Shown: positions 7,557-15,931 of the stretch, one piece after another
Position numbering within the stretch: the first letter of the stretch is position 1
Layout: the number at the start of each line of letters is the position of its first letter
Source: Actinomycetes bacterium
Lineage (GTDB): Bacteria; Actinomycetota; Humimicrobiia; Humimicrobiales; Humimicrobiaceae
Reading direction: 5' to 3'
NCBI GenBank assembly: GCA_022396035.1
Contig: JAIOXO010000014.1
Coordinates: 1-43,390, forward strand
DNA: 43,390 nt
The notes under the pieces: generated by a model
The model's input: the letters and a program-made list of their open reading frames with translations, nothing else
Database searches by the model: none
What the model was told of the DNA's origin: nothing
Made by a program: the position numbers and the translations under genes

Positions 7557-9495
7557 TTCCTAACCCCCTTCTTGCTTCCATATCAAACAGTACCCGTTCC
7601 TTCTTAACATCAATTTTTAGCGCTTTCCTTTTATCCTGAATATGGGAAATTACATTCTTTAACACCTGGTCAATATCTTGGACATACTCCAGCTTGCCTC
7701 CATATTTCTTTTCCCATACATTGGTCATTATATCTACTACTTCCTGGCTGGACATCACCGGTATGGGTTCACCGCTGAATACCACATAAACACCGCTGGC
7801 TACAAAGTAGCTTCCAATGGATAAAGCCTTTTCGCTCATCCATTCTGGGGCTATTCCCGCTACCGGTAAATCACTTATATCTTCTCCCAGGCCTCCTTCC
7901 GCTACCACCTCGGACAATATGGTCAGAATCCTGGAATTATCCACGCAGGAGCCCAGATGCAGAACCGGAGGTATACCCACTGCTTCACATATGGATTTAA
8001 GTCCGTCCCCGGCCTGGCTGTAAGATTCAGGCATCATCAGTCCGCATTTTGCCGATGCCAGGGCCCCGCAGCCGGTCTGCACCACCAGATAATCCCTTTT
8101 AATCAGTTCGGTAGTAAGGTAATTATGGTATTTATCCTGGACATGCCTGGCATTATTGCAGCCCACTATTGCCACTACCCCCTGGATCCTGCCATCAATT
8201 ATTCCGTCATTTAATGGCCTGAAAGATTCCCTGAATTTCCCCCCCAGCATATACCTTATATACTCATGGGAAAATCCCGCTACAAGGTCAGAAGTAATCT
8301 TGGGAATATTCAGCTTTTTATTGCGGTTGGGGTAATTATCAACGGCCATGGTTATTATCTCCCTGGCCGTCTCCAGAACCTTTCTTTCATCAAACTGTAT
8401 ATGGGTTGCTCCCGGAATCTTGCACTTTGCTGAAGAAGTTATCAGCTTGGTATGATATTTTTTGGCCAGTGGTCCCAGAGATTGCATAATGCACTGTATA
8501 TCCACCACCATTACATCCACAGCAGCAGTCAGTATGGCTAATTCCTGGGAAAGGAAATTACCAATGGGAGCCACTCCCTGCCTCATCAATACTTCATTGG
8601 CAGTACAGCAAATACCTACCACATTAATACCCTTGGCCCCTTTGGTTTTAGCATATTCTAAAAGCTCCTTATCATCAGCCAGCTCTGCTATTACCTCGGA
8701 CAGGGTAGGTTCATGCCCATGTACTACCAGGTTTACCTCATCCTCTTTTAGCATTCCCATATTGGTTTTTGCCGACAATGCCTGGGGGGTGGTAAACAGT
8801 ATATCCGTAATTTCGGTACCAATCATGGAACCGCCCCAGCCATCAGACAAGGCATTCCTTAAAGCATGATCCAGTATATGTTCAGCCTCCTGGTCCACTC
8901 CCATATGGGTACGATGCATGGTTTCCACCACTTCCCGGTCAATTCCCCGGGGCATTATATTGTTTTTGCGCCATATTTCCTGCCTCTTTTCGGGCGCAAT
9001 CCTGGTAAGATCAATTTCTCCTTCCTGCTGGCCAAACAAGGCCAGTGACTTATTTGCAGCATCCAGTGCTATCTCCTTAATCTCTCTGTCCTTGATTTCA
9101 ATACCCAGGTTACGGGCATAACTCAATAATTTCATTTCATCCTTTATTTTCAGCCCTTCAGCCTTGCCCTCAGCCACATCCTTAAGCAGCAAAGCCAGAT
9201 CCCGGCCATGGTCAGAATGCGCAGCTGCGCCGGCAGCTATATGCCGGGCCAGGTTTCTGGCGGCAATGGTTCCCATGGTTGCCCCGCACAGCCCGGTTTT
9301 TCCTTCCTTTACCCTGCAGGGGCCCATGGAACAATTCTTACAGCAAATCCCTGCCGTGCCCGCGCCGATAGGACAGCACTTCATGCTGCTGGCCCGGTCA
9401 AAAACAGTTTCCACTGTTTCATCTAAATTATTGATTATCTCCAGAATAGCCTTATCTTCACTGTATACTTTATCTTTTTTATCTTTGGAATTCAT
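7549..9495 (-). CDS. cooS: Ni-dependent carbon monoxide dehydrogenase catalytic subunit
   Basis: This subunit reduces CO2 to CO (or oxidises CO) at the NiFeS C-cluster and feeds CO through a channel to AcsB. The 648-residue protein carries the clustered N-terminal cysteines for the D- and B-clusters (Cys40/41, Cys51/52, Cys55, Cys60, Cys70) and, further on, VVHGHEP (C-cluster histidine region), VGICCTANE, VVAIVGCNNA and VQTGCGALASAKCG. These are hallmarks of the bifunctional CODH partner of ACS (also called acsA). It starts at an ATG 15 bases after acsD and overlaps acsB. The neighbouring cooC supplies a nickel-insertion ATPase. It is not fused to or paired with a hydrogenase in this window. 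Confidence 0.98.
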   Translation of the reverse strand: MNSKDKKDKVYSEDKAILEIINNLDETVETVFDRASSMKCCPIGAGTAGICCKNCSMGPCRVKEGKTGLCGATMGTIAARNLARHIAAGAAAHSDHGRDLALLLKDVAEGKAEGLKIKDEMKLLSYARNLGIEIKDREIKEIALDAANKSLALFGQQEGEIDLTRIAPEKRQEIWRKNNIMPRGIDREVVETMHRTHMGVDQEAEHILDHALRNALSDGWGGSMIGTEITDILFTTPQALSAKTNMGMLKEDEVNLVVHGHEPTLSEVIAELADDKELLEYAKTKGAKGINVVGICCTANEVLMRQGVAPIGNFLSQELAILTAAVDVMVVDIQCIMQSLGPLAKKYHTKLITSSAKCKIPGATHIQFDERKVLETAREIITMAVDNYPNRNKKLNIPKITSDLVAGFSHEYIRYMLGGKFRESFRPLNDGIIDGRIQGVVAIVGCNNARHVQDKYHNYLTTELIKRDYLVVQTGCGALASAKCGLMMPESYSQAGDGLKSICEAVGIPPVLHLGSCVDNSRILTILSEVVAEGGLGEDISDLPVAGIAPEWMSEKALSIGSYFVASGVYVVFSGEPIPVMSSQEVVDIMTNVWEKKYGGKLEYVQDIDQVLKNVISHIQDKRKALKIDVKKERVLFDMEARRGLGNV

Positions 9496-9510
9496 TTACC
9501 GCACCATCCT

Positions 9511-10452
9511 TTACAGTAACTTTCCTATACAATCTTTTATTATTTCCACTGCCTTGGGGTGACGCATAACTACAATATTTGCCCCTGCCATCAACATACT
9601 CATAACTGATATGGTTTCCCAGTTAATACCCCTTGGTTCCCTCTCGCCCCACTGGGGGTAATCCTCCTGGCTTCCCTTTACTTCCTTTACCTTCCAGACT
9701 TCGGGAGCTATATTGCAAATCATGGGCATCTGGGTCATTTTGTCATCCTGAAGCAATGCCGCTATTTTAAGCCTTTCCATACAGGAATAGCAGTATTCTA
9801 TGCCATAACCCAGCCCGGAAGTGGAAGGATCCATTACTATCCTTTCCGGTGACAGGCCCAGCTGGGTTAGAAGTATATTTAGTTGTTTGGCAATGTTTAC
9901 ATCCAGGGGATTAAGTGAAACTATATTATGGTTGTAACCCATGCAGGCGGCAGCAATGGTCTTATAATTATCTTCCTCTACCCAGCCAATAAGCAGATCG
10001 GTATTCTGGTTAACCTCGGCAACTTTTTTCATAACCTCGGCCACCCTTTCCAGGGGCCCGTCCCCGTAAATTATGACTGGCACCTTTATGGCTTCCCTTA
10101 CCTGCTTAACCATTTCTGCTGCATCATCTGCAGACATATTGCCTGAATCAGGATTAATGCTTGTCATCTGCAGACAGATGGCATCTGCACCATAGTCAGT
10201 CACACATTTCTGGGCCCATTTAACCGGATCCTCCCATACGGATGAAAAATAAGCAGCCACATCTTCCGGCCAGCCCTCAGGTTTGCTGTCGTATACCTCC
10301 ATGGCTACTATTGGCCGGTTTGGCATCTCTCCTTCAAAGGTATAAAAAGGCAGCGTCTTATCTCCCCCCACTATTACCTCCGATGAATCACTGCCCAGGG
10401 TTACATTGCAAATTTCCCCGGCGTACTCGTTTTTTGGAATCTGGAAGCTCAA
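9511..10452 (-). CDS. acsD: Corrinoid iron-sulfur protein small subunit
   Basis: AcsD pairs with AcsC and helps hold and shield the corrinoid that shuttles the methyl group. The 313-residue length is typical, as are the TIM-barrel blocks CLQMTSINPDSG, VIIYGDGPLE, DLLIGWVEEDNYKTIAAA and IVMDPSTSGLGYGIEY, and the C-terminal MLMAGANIVVMRHPKAVE. The start is a TTG with a strong AGGAGGGG eight bases or so ahead. It is the first gene after a 126-bp gap carrying inverted and direct repeats, and is probably the first cistron of the main CODH/ACS transcript. No methyl-THF:CFeSP methyltransferase (acsE) lies beside it, unlike in the Moorella cluster. Confidence 0.97.
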   Translation of the reverse strand: MSFQIPKNEYAGEICNVTLGSDSSEVIVGGDKTLPFYTFEGEMPNRPIVAMEVYDSKPEGWPEDVAAYFSSVWEDPVKWAQKCVTDYGADAICLQMTSINPDSGNMSADDAAEMVKQVREAIKVPVIIYGDGPLERVAEVMKKVAEVNQNTDLLIGWVEEDNYKTIAAACMGYNHNIVSLNPLDVNIAKQLNILLTQLGLSPERIVMDPSTSGLGYGIEYCYSCMERLKIAALLQDDKMTQMPMICNIAPEVWKVKEVKGSQEDYPQWGEREPRGINWETISVMSMLMAGANIVVMRHPKAVEIIKDCIGKLL

Positions 10453-10578
10453 TTTTCCCCTCCTATCCTATTTATAATTGTTACTTAATTGTTACTAAAT
10501 ATACAACCTTATGTAAAAAAATTTACAAATCATATTATTTTACCATTTATCTTTAAAAACTTCAGTTAATTGATTGAT
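10453..10578 (-). promoter_or_regulatory. Probable promoter/operator region of the acsD-cooS-acsB-acsC operon
   Basis: This AT-rich 126-bp gap separates cooC from acsD. It contains a perfect inverted repeat, TGTAAA-N4-TTTACA (10512-10527), and two exact copies of AGTAACAATT on the minus strand (10476-10485 and 10487-10496). The copies are 11 bp apart, that is one helical turn, and lie between the palindrome and the AGGAGGGG ribosome binding site. A TATATT that could serve as a -10 lies between the palindrome and the repeats, but no well-spaced -35 could be fixed. The layout suits a regulator-controlled promoter. No regulator can be named from the sequence. Confidence 0.5.
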
Positions 10579-11343
10579 TTATTTTGAAAAAATAGGTAAT
10601 TGCTCTAATAAACTTCTGACTTGCTTTAAAGGTAAATTATCCTTGCTTAAATCAAAAATGGATTGGCCGGATATATCCATATCCATTATTTCCTCATCCT
10701 GTCCTATGACCGCAGCCAGTTTAAGGCTGCTGTCCTCAACCTGTTTAATAAGCCTGGGGTCCAAATCGCCGTTCACCCGGTTGACCACCAGAAGCTCCTC
10801 TGAGGCTTTTAGTTCCAGCTGGCCGGCCAGATCCCTGATCCTGGCAGCAGTCATTATCCCCCGGGGAGAAGGATCGGACACTATTACCAGGTAATCAATG
10901 CCCTGAGTAGTTCTGCGGCTTAAGTGCTCCATACCCGCTTCATTATCCATAACCACATAACTGTAGTTATCCTGCAGTATATCAATATATTTTCTGAACA
11001 GGTTATTGGCATAACAATAGCATCCCGGTCCCTCGCCGCGGCCCATAACCAGTAAATCAAACTTATCATTTTCGGCCAGGGCCTGCTGCAGGTTCATTTC
11101 CACCACCTGGTCCTTGTACATGCCCTTATCCATCCGGGGTGCTTCTTTTTTAAACTGTTCCCTCAGCATCCCCACCGTATTTATCGAATCTACGCCCAGC
11201 ACCTGGTTCAGATTGGAATTAGAGTCCGCGTCCAGGGCCAGCACCGGGTGCTTGCCCCCTTCTATCAGGCCCCTTATAATCAGGCCGCATAAAGTGGTTT
11301 TTCCCGTGCCGCCTTTTCCTGCTACCGCAATATTTATCCCCAT
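10579..11343 (-). CDS. cooC: CooC/AcsF-type nickel-insertion ATPase for CODH/ACS
   Basis: This P-loop ATPase of the MinD/SIMIBI class matures CODH or ACS by nickel delivery. The 254-residue protein has the deviant Walker A GKGGTGKTT at residues 9-17, an ALDADSNSNL switch region, the metal-binding C-x-C pair (Cys108 and Cys110 in GCYCYANN), and YVVMDNEAGMEHLSRRT, which is characteristic of this family. Whether it serves CooS or AcsB (the CooC and AcsF roles) cannot be told from the sequence alone. It lies three bases after the activator gene, and the 126-bp gap before acsD suggests these two accessory genes can be expressed separately from the structural genes. Confidence 0.93.
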   Translation of the reverse strand: MGINIAVAGKGGTGKTTLCGLIIRGLIEGGKHPVLALDADSNSNLNQVLGVDSINTVGMLREQFKKEAPRMDKGMYKDQVVEMNLQQALAENDKFDLLVMGRGEGPGCYCYANNLFRKYIDILQDNYSYVVMDNEAGMEHLSRRTTQGIDYLVIVSDPSPRGIMTAARIRDLAGQLELKASEELLVVNRVNGDLDPRLIKQVEDSSLKLAAVIGQDEEIMDMDISGQSIFDLSKDNLPLKQVRSLLEQLPIFSK

Positions 11344-11346
11344 CAG

Positions 11347-13290
11347 CTAACCTTTCTTATATTTATTATCCAATGACAGTATGAGCTGTTCAACAGTAGG
11401 AAAATCCTTTAGATCAGTATAGGGCAGAAAAAGTCCCGCCACATACCTGTCCATGAACTTCATATTAACGCTAAGCTCCACATAGGTAAGGGCATCAGCA
11501 ATGCTTACCGACTGCTCATATCTTGACTGGGAAAGCAAGCTTATGTATGCTCCGGTAACCGAGGTATTTCCGAGAAAGAAATACTTGTTTATATCAATGT
11601 CCGGCAGCATGCCTATGACTATTGCATTATCAATATTTAGATTCTTGCCCAGCCCGCCGGCAATATATACCTTGTCCAGATCATAAACACTTAAATCTAC
11701 CTCTTCCAGCAAAGTTTTAATGCCTGCATATACGGCAGCCTTGGCCCTCATAAGATTGTCTATATCCACTTCACTTATATATATCTTTTTTCCGTCTGCT
11801 GAAGCTTCCCTGCCGGCAATTATATACCGGTATTCCCCCTCTTCCTGCTCCAGATAGCTGTTGCCTATATCCTGGTTAAATTTACCCTTCCTGTCTATCA
11901 CCCCTTTAAGATACATCTCTCCTATAACATCAATTAAACCGGAACCGCATATGCCCCTGGGCTTTCCTCCTCCAATTACTTCCACCCTGCATCCGTAATG
12001 CTCCTGGTCTATATATACCTTCTCTATTGCTCCCTCAATGGCCCTTATTCCGCATTTGACTCCCCCGCCTTCAAAAGCAGGACCAGCGGAACAGGAACAG
12101 CCCATCATCCATTCATTATTTCCCACTACCAGTTCCCCGTTGGTGCCCAGATCAATAAACAGGGTTAAATCCTGTTTATGGTTCATTCCGGTAGCCAGCA
12201 GGCCCGAGGTTATGTCCCCGCCCAGATAGCTGGCCACCCCCTGTATACAGTAAGTAAATGCATTTTTGATATGCTTTATTCCAATATCTGAAGCCCTGCA
12301 GTCCGAGAAACGATTGGCTACGGTTACATAAGGCTCCTCCCTGATGTATTTTGGTGAAACCTCGTAAAACAGGTGCATCATAGTAGAATTTCCTGAAATC
12401 ATCAGAGACACTATGCTTTCAGAATCTATCTGACATTTTAGCAGCAGCCTCCAGATAAGGTTATTTACAGAATCGGTAACCACTTCCTTTAATTTTTTCA
12501 AACCGCCTTTTTTACCGGCAAATACAATCCTGTTTATTATATCTTCACCGAATCTAATCTGCGGATTATACTCAGATTCCGTTGCCAGTATCTTTCCACT
12601 CTGTAAGTCCACCAGATACATCACCAGAGTAGTGGTACCGATATCCAGGGCTAGGCCGTAAAGCTGAGGGTCCTTTTGCCGGGTATCAACATCTATGACC
12701 AGGTTTTTGCGGGTTTCAATCAAGGCCATTACTTTCCAGTCATTTTCTCTGAGCACCCAGGGAAGTTTCTTCAGTACATCTATGGGAATCTCAATATCTT
12801 TTATACCCAGTTTGTCCTTCACCACTTTTTTAAACCGGTAAAGGTCACTGGTCCCGAAAGTTAATGATGGCTTTTCCACCTCAACTTCTATGTTTTTAAT
12901 CCAGGGTTCCGGTTTTACTGTTTCAAATTCCTGGCTGCTTACTCCGGCATAAGCCTTGGAAACCTGTACAAACTGTCCCTTTTCAATTATGGCCTTCACC
13001 GTCCTGGTTTCAGGAATTGCCACCACCAGATCACCGGTTACCCTGGCCATACAGGACAGCACAAAACCTTCATTTACTTTCTCATCGGATAAGTATTTAG
13101 TCCTTTTGGCATCAACTTTGCCTTCTTTTACCTGTACCACACATCTTCCACAGGTCCCCACCCCTCCACATGATGAATCTATATGGATCCCGCAATCCAG
13201 TATTGCCTGGCGCAGGTTATAGTTTTTGGAAACATCGATTTGTTTATTGCTGGGAAGAAACTGGATATGATATTTGTTTTGGCTTACCAT
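11347..13290 (-). CDS. RACo-type reductive activator of the corrinoid protein (2Fe-2S + ASKHA)
   Basis: This family reactivates CFeSP by ATP-driven reduction of accidentally oxidised cob(II)alamin to cob(I)alamin. The 647-residue protein begins with a plant-type [2Fe-2S] ferredoxin domain with ligands Cys41, Cys47, Cys50 and Cys80 (SSCGGVGTCGRC...SC). A linker follows, then the ASKHA-type domain starting near residue 212 (GLALDIGTTT), with further nucleotide-site stretches LFIDLGTNGE and VYIAGGLGKN (DUF4445 family). It heads the cooC transcript, with a TATAAT-type promoter just upstream. The family also includes activators of other corrinoid methyltransferase systems, so it might in addition serve methyltransferases elsewhere. 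Its place in the CODH/ACS cluster makes CFeSP the likely client. Confidence 0.93.
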   Translation of the reverse strand: MVSQNKYHIQFLPSNKQIDVSKNYNLRQAILDCGIHIDSSCGGVGTCGRCVVQVKEGKVDAKRTKYLSDEKVNEGFVLSCMARVTGDLVVAIPETRTVKAIIEKGQFVQVSKAYAGVSSQEFETVKPEPWIKNIEVEVEKPSLTFGTSDLYRFKKVVKDKLGIKDIEIPIDVLKKLPWVLRENDWKVMALIETRKNLVIDVDTRQKDPQLYGLALDIGTTTLVMYLVDLQSGKILATESEYNPQIRFGEDIINRIVFAGKKGGLKKLKEVVTDSVNNLIWRLLLKCQIDSESIVSLMISGNSTMMHLFYEVSPKYIREEPYVTVANRFSDCRASDIGIKHIKNAFTYCIQGVASYLGGDITSGLLATGMNHKQDLTLFIDLGTNGELVVGNNEWMMGCSCSAGPAFEGGGVKCGIRAIEGAIEKVYIDQEHYGCRVEVIGGGKPRGICGSGLIDVIGEMYLKGVIDRKGKFNQDIGNSYLEQEEGEYRYIIAGREASADGKKIYISEVDIDNLMRAKAAVYAGIKTLLEEVDLSVYDLDKVYIAGGLGKNLNIDNAIVIGMLPDIDINKYFFLGNTSVTGAYISLLSQSRYEQSVSIADALTYVELSVNMKFMDRYVAGLFLPYTDLKDFPTVEQLILSLDNKYKKG

Positions 13291-13340
13291 TATTTAAAAA
13301 ATTATATGAATAAATTATAGCCAAGCATCACTTTTAAAAA

Positions 13341-13369
13341 ATTATAGTATAAGGGATACCAAAAAGCAA
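13341..13369 (-). promoter_or_regulatory. Predicted sigma-70 promoter for the activator-cooC transcript
   Basis: On the minus strand a perfect TATAAT (13341-13346) lies 17 bp after TTGCTT (13364-13369), about 50 bp upstream of the activator ATG. A second TATAAT occurs at 13314-13319 without a convincing -35. The -35 overlaps the U-rich tail of the upstream terminator. This is a sequence-only prediction. Confidence 0.5.
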
Positions 13370-13398
13370 AAGAGAAAGAGGTACCTGGACCCTCTTTC
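13355..13398 (-). terminator. Rho-independent terminator of the lipoprotein gene
   Basis: Thirty-two bases past the lipoprotein stop codon, the minus strand has an 8-bp perfect stem (GAAAGAGG paired with CCTCTTTC, 13374-13381 and 13391-13398) with a 9-base loop. It is followed by the T-rich tract TCTCTTTTGCTTTTTGG. This separates the lipoprotein unit from the carbon-fixation cluster downstream. Confidence 0.7.
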
Positions 13399-13429
13399 CC
13401 TTACTGGTAAAAGTCTATATCTGAAATCG

Positions 13430-14011
13430 CTACATTTCCGAAACCTGCAAACTCAGATTTACCCCGTCTTCAGATTCAAAGATAAATATGTTTACCTCAT
13501 AGCTGCCCTGATTGGCAACAATATTATAATTAGCACCATCTTCTGCTTCAAAAGTCTGCTCGCTTTCAATCTCCCAGCCGGACAGCTGGCTCTTATACCA
13601 GTCAAATAGTTCAGCGCCGGTGCCGCCCTCATAACCGGACATTATGGCATACTGCTGTTTGCCGCCATCCTGGGTGGATGAGCTGGTAAAAATGTTTAAA
13701 TCTGACGGCAGGGGAACTTCATTGGGAAAACCATCAGGAACATCCAGAGATTCCCCGGAAGTTATCTTGGTTCCCCCCTCATCAGTGGTTATGGTAGCCC
13801 CTTCATCATCTGAGCTGATACTGAATTCCTCGCCATCATCACCCTTTATTTTTACCTCTCCGCCGCTTATATCCACATCAACATCATCCCCTTCAGAAGC
13901 TGCCGCCCGTTCAATCATCCTTTCAGTTATGTTTTCTGCCGCACGGCTGCAGCCGGTAAATAAAAAAACAGTCATGGATATAGCTATAATGATTATAAAT
14001 AACCTTTTCAT
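13430..14011 (-). CDS. Putative lipoprotein of unknown function
   Basis: The 193-residue protein starts with a short basic-hydrophobic signal (MKRLFIIIIAISMTVFLF) and a lipobox ending at Cys21 (FTGC), so it should be lipid-anchored on the outer face of the membrane. The middle (about residues 40-85) is rich in Asp, Glu, Gly and Ser and reads like repeated short beta strands (VKIKGDDGEEFSISSDDEGA). The C-terminal half resembles small sensor or adhesion-type alpha/beta domains seen in envelope lipoproteins, but I recognise no named family. It forms its own transcription unit, with a promoter upstream and a terminator downstream. No function is assigned. Confidence 0.8.
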   Translation of the reverse strand: MKRLFIIIIAISMTVFLFTGCSRAAENITERMIERAAASEGDDVDVDISGGEVKIKGDDGEEFSISSDDEGATITTDEGGTKITSGESLDVPDGFPNEVPLPSDLNIFTSSSTQDGGKQQYAIMSGYEGGTGAELFDWYKSQLSGWEIESEQTFEAEDGANYNIVANQGSYEVNIFIFESEDGVNLSLQVSEM

Positions 14012-14057
14012 TTTTGCTCCTTTTTGTGGATATTATTAATAGGCTTCCCCTGTAATT

Positions 14058-14086
14058 AATATAGTTTCTTTTAAGCTAAATAACAA
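14058..14086 (-). promoter_or_regulatory. Predicted promoter of the lipoprotein gene
   Basis: On the minus strand, TTGTTA (14081-14086) and TATATT (14058-14063) are separated by 17 bp, about 45 bp before the lipoprotein ATG, which has a clear AAAAAGGAG ribosome binding site. It lies in the 102-bp gap after lepA. Confidence 0.5.
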
Positions 14087-14113
14087 CATCTATGCTTTAA
14101 TTTTCCCAGGCGT

Positions 14114-15931
14114 TTATTCCTTATTTGGAGAATCTATTTTATAAAAACTCATAAAAGCATCATCAGGGATCTCTACCCGGCCAATTTTTTTAAGCCTTTT
14201 CTTACCTTCCTTCTGCTTTTCCAGCACCTTCCTTTTTCTGGTTATATCCCCTCCATACAATCCGGAGGTCACATCTTTACGGTATGGAGCTATCCTTTCT
14301 TTGGCAATAATCCTTTTGCCGATAGAGGCCTGGATGGCCACCTCAAAATTCTGCCTGGGTATAATCTTTCTTAACTTCTGTGCCAGCTCTCTTCCCAGGT
14401 AATAAGCCTTATCCCGGTGGGTAATGGTAGAAAGCTCATCCACCATATCCCCCGCAATCAGCATATCCAGCTTAACCAGATCAGATGCCCGGTAATCCAA
14501 AAGCTCATACTCCAGAGAGGCAAACCCGCTGGTGGCCGACTTGAGCATATTGAAAAAATCTACAATTATTTCTGATAGAGGAAGGCGGTATTTTATCTCC
14601 ACCCTTTCCATGGATAGATACTGCATGTCCACATATTCACCCCTTTTGGCATTGCACAGCTTCATCACTTCCCCAATATAGTCTTTGGGGGTTAAAACCG
14701 TTGCATTTACAAAAGGTTCTTTAATGGTCTCTATCTTCTCCAGGGGCGGAAAATCAGAAGGCCTGGTTACCTCCACTTCCTCCCCATCGGTAAGCTCTAC
14801 CCGGTAGGCCACATTGGGGGAAGTGGTAATAAGCCTTAAACCATACTCCCTTTCCAGCCTTTCCTTGACTATCTCCATATGCAGCAGGCCCAAAAATCCG
14901 CACCGGAATCCAAATCCCAGGGCCTGCGAAGACTCAGGCATAAAATCCAGTGAAGCATCGTTTAAGGCCAGCTTGTTTAAGGCATCCCTCAAATCTTCGT
15001 AGTCTCCCCCTTCTAGAGGAAACAGCCCGCAGTATACCATGGGCTTGGGCTTCTTGTATCCGGGCAGGCTTCTGGCTGCCGGCTGGGAAACCGAAGTTAT
15101 GGTGTCCCCCACAGTTATATGCTCCACTTCTTTTACCCCGGTTATAATATAGCCCACTTCTCCCGGCCCCAGTACCGGCTTGGGTATCATCTTGGGAGCA
15201 AGTAACCCTACTTCCTCCACTTCTGAAGTAACTTTTTCCCCCATAAACCGTACTTTCATACCTTTTTGCATGGTTCCATTAACCACCCTTATAAGGGCAA
15301 TCACTCCCCGGTAGGTATTGTACTGGGAATCAAAAATTAAGGCCTGCAGGGGCTCCTCTCCTGCTCCGCTGGGAGCAGGAATCCTTTCCACGATAGCTTC
15401 CAGTATCTGCTCTACACCTTCCCCGGTTTTAGCGCTTACCCTGATTATCTGGCCGGCATCCACTCCCAGAATCTTGGACAGTTCCTGCTCTACCTCATCT
15501 ATGCGGGCACTATTTAGGTCTATCTTGTTTACTACCGGGATTATCTCCAGGTCATTATCTATGGCCAGGTAAATATTGGCCAGGGTCTGGGCCTGTATGC
15601 CCTGGGCGGCATCAACCAGCAGAATTGCGCCCTCGCAGGCAGCCAAACTCCTGGAAACCTCATAACTGAAATCAACATGTCCGGGGGTATCTATAAGGTT
15701 TAGGGTATATTGATTGCCATCAGACTTGCTGTTATACAGCACCCTGACTGCATGAGACTTAATGGTGATGCCCCTTTCCCTTTCAAGGTCCATATCATCC
15801 AGGTACTGGTCCAGCATATCCCTGGCGCTGACTGTATCCGTGACTTCCAGTATTCTGTCAGCCAGAGTAGACTTGCCGTGGTCGATATGGGCAATTATGG
15901 AAAAATTCCTTATTAATCTGTTTTCAACCAT
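14114..15931 (-). CDS. lepA: Elongation factor 4 (ribosomal back-translocase GTPase)
   Basis: LepA/EF4 is a ribosome-associated translational GTPase that acts on stalled or mistranslocated ribosomes and in initiation. The 605-residue protein has the typical length and domain order. It has G1 AHIDHGKST near residues 14-22, a [17 protein letters not shown]3 region and NKIDL G4, then EF-G-like domains and the LepA-specific C-terminal domain ([15 protein letters not shown]...KMKK-like basic tail). It is immediately downstream of murJ with no gap, on the same strand. Genes downstream of it are a separate unit with their own promoter. Confidence 0.98.
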   Translation of the reverse strand: MVENRLIRNFSIIAHIDHGKSTLADRILEVTDTVSARDMLDQYLDDMDLERERGITIKSHAVRVLYNSKSDGNQYTLNLIDTPGHVDFSYEVSRSLAACEGAILLVDAAQGIQAQTLANIYLAIDNDLEIIPVVNKIDLNSARIDEVEQELSKILGVDAGQIIRVSAKTGEGVEQILEAIVERIPAPSGAGEEPLQALIFDSQYNTYRGVIALIRVVNGTMQKGMKVRFMGEKVTSEVEEVGLLAPKMIPKPVLGPGEVGYIITGVKEVEHITVGDTITSVSQPAARSLPGYKKPKPMVYCGLFPLEGGDYEDLRDALNKLALNDASLDFMPESSQALGFGFRCGFLGLLHMEIVKERLEREYGLRLITTSPNVAYRVELTDGEEVEVTRPSDFPPLEKIETIKEPFVNATVLTPKDYIGEVMKLCNAKRGEYVDMQYLSMERVEIKYRLPLSEIIVDFFNMLKSATSGFASLEYELLDYRASDLVKLDMLIAGDMVDELSTITHRDKAYYLGRELAQKLRKIIPRQNFEVAIQASIGKRIIAKERIAPYRKDVTSGLYGGDITRKRKVLEKQKEGKKRLKKIGRVEIPDDAFMSFYKIDSPNKE

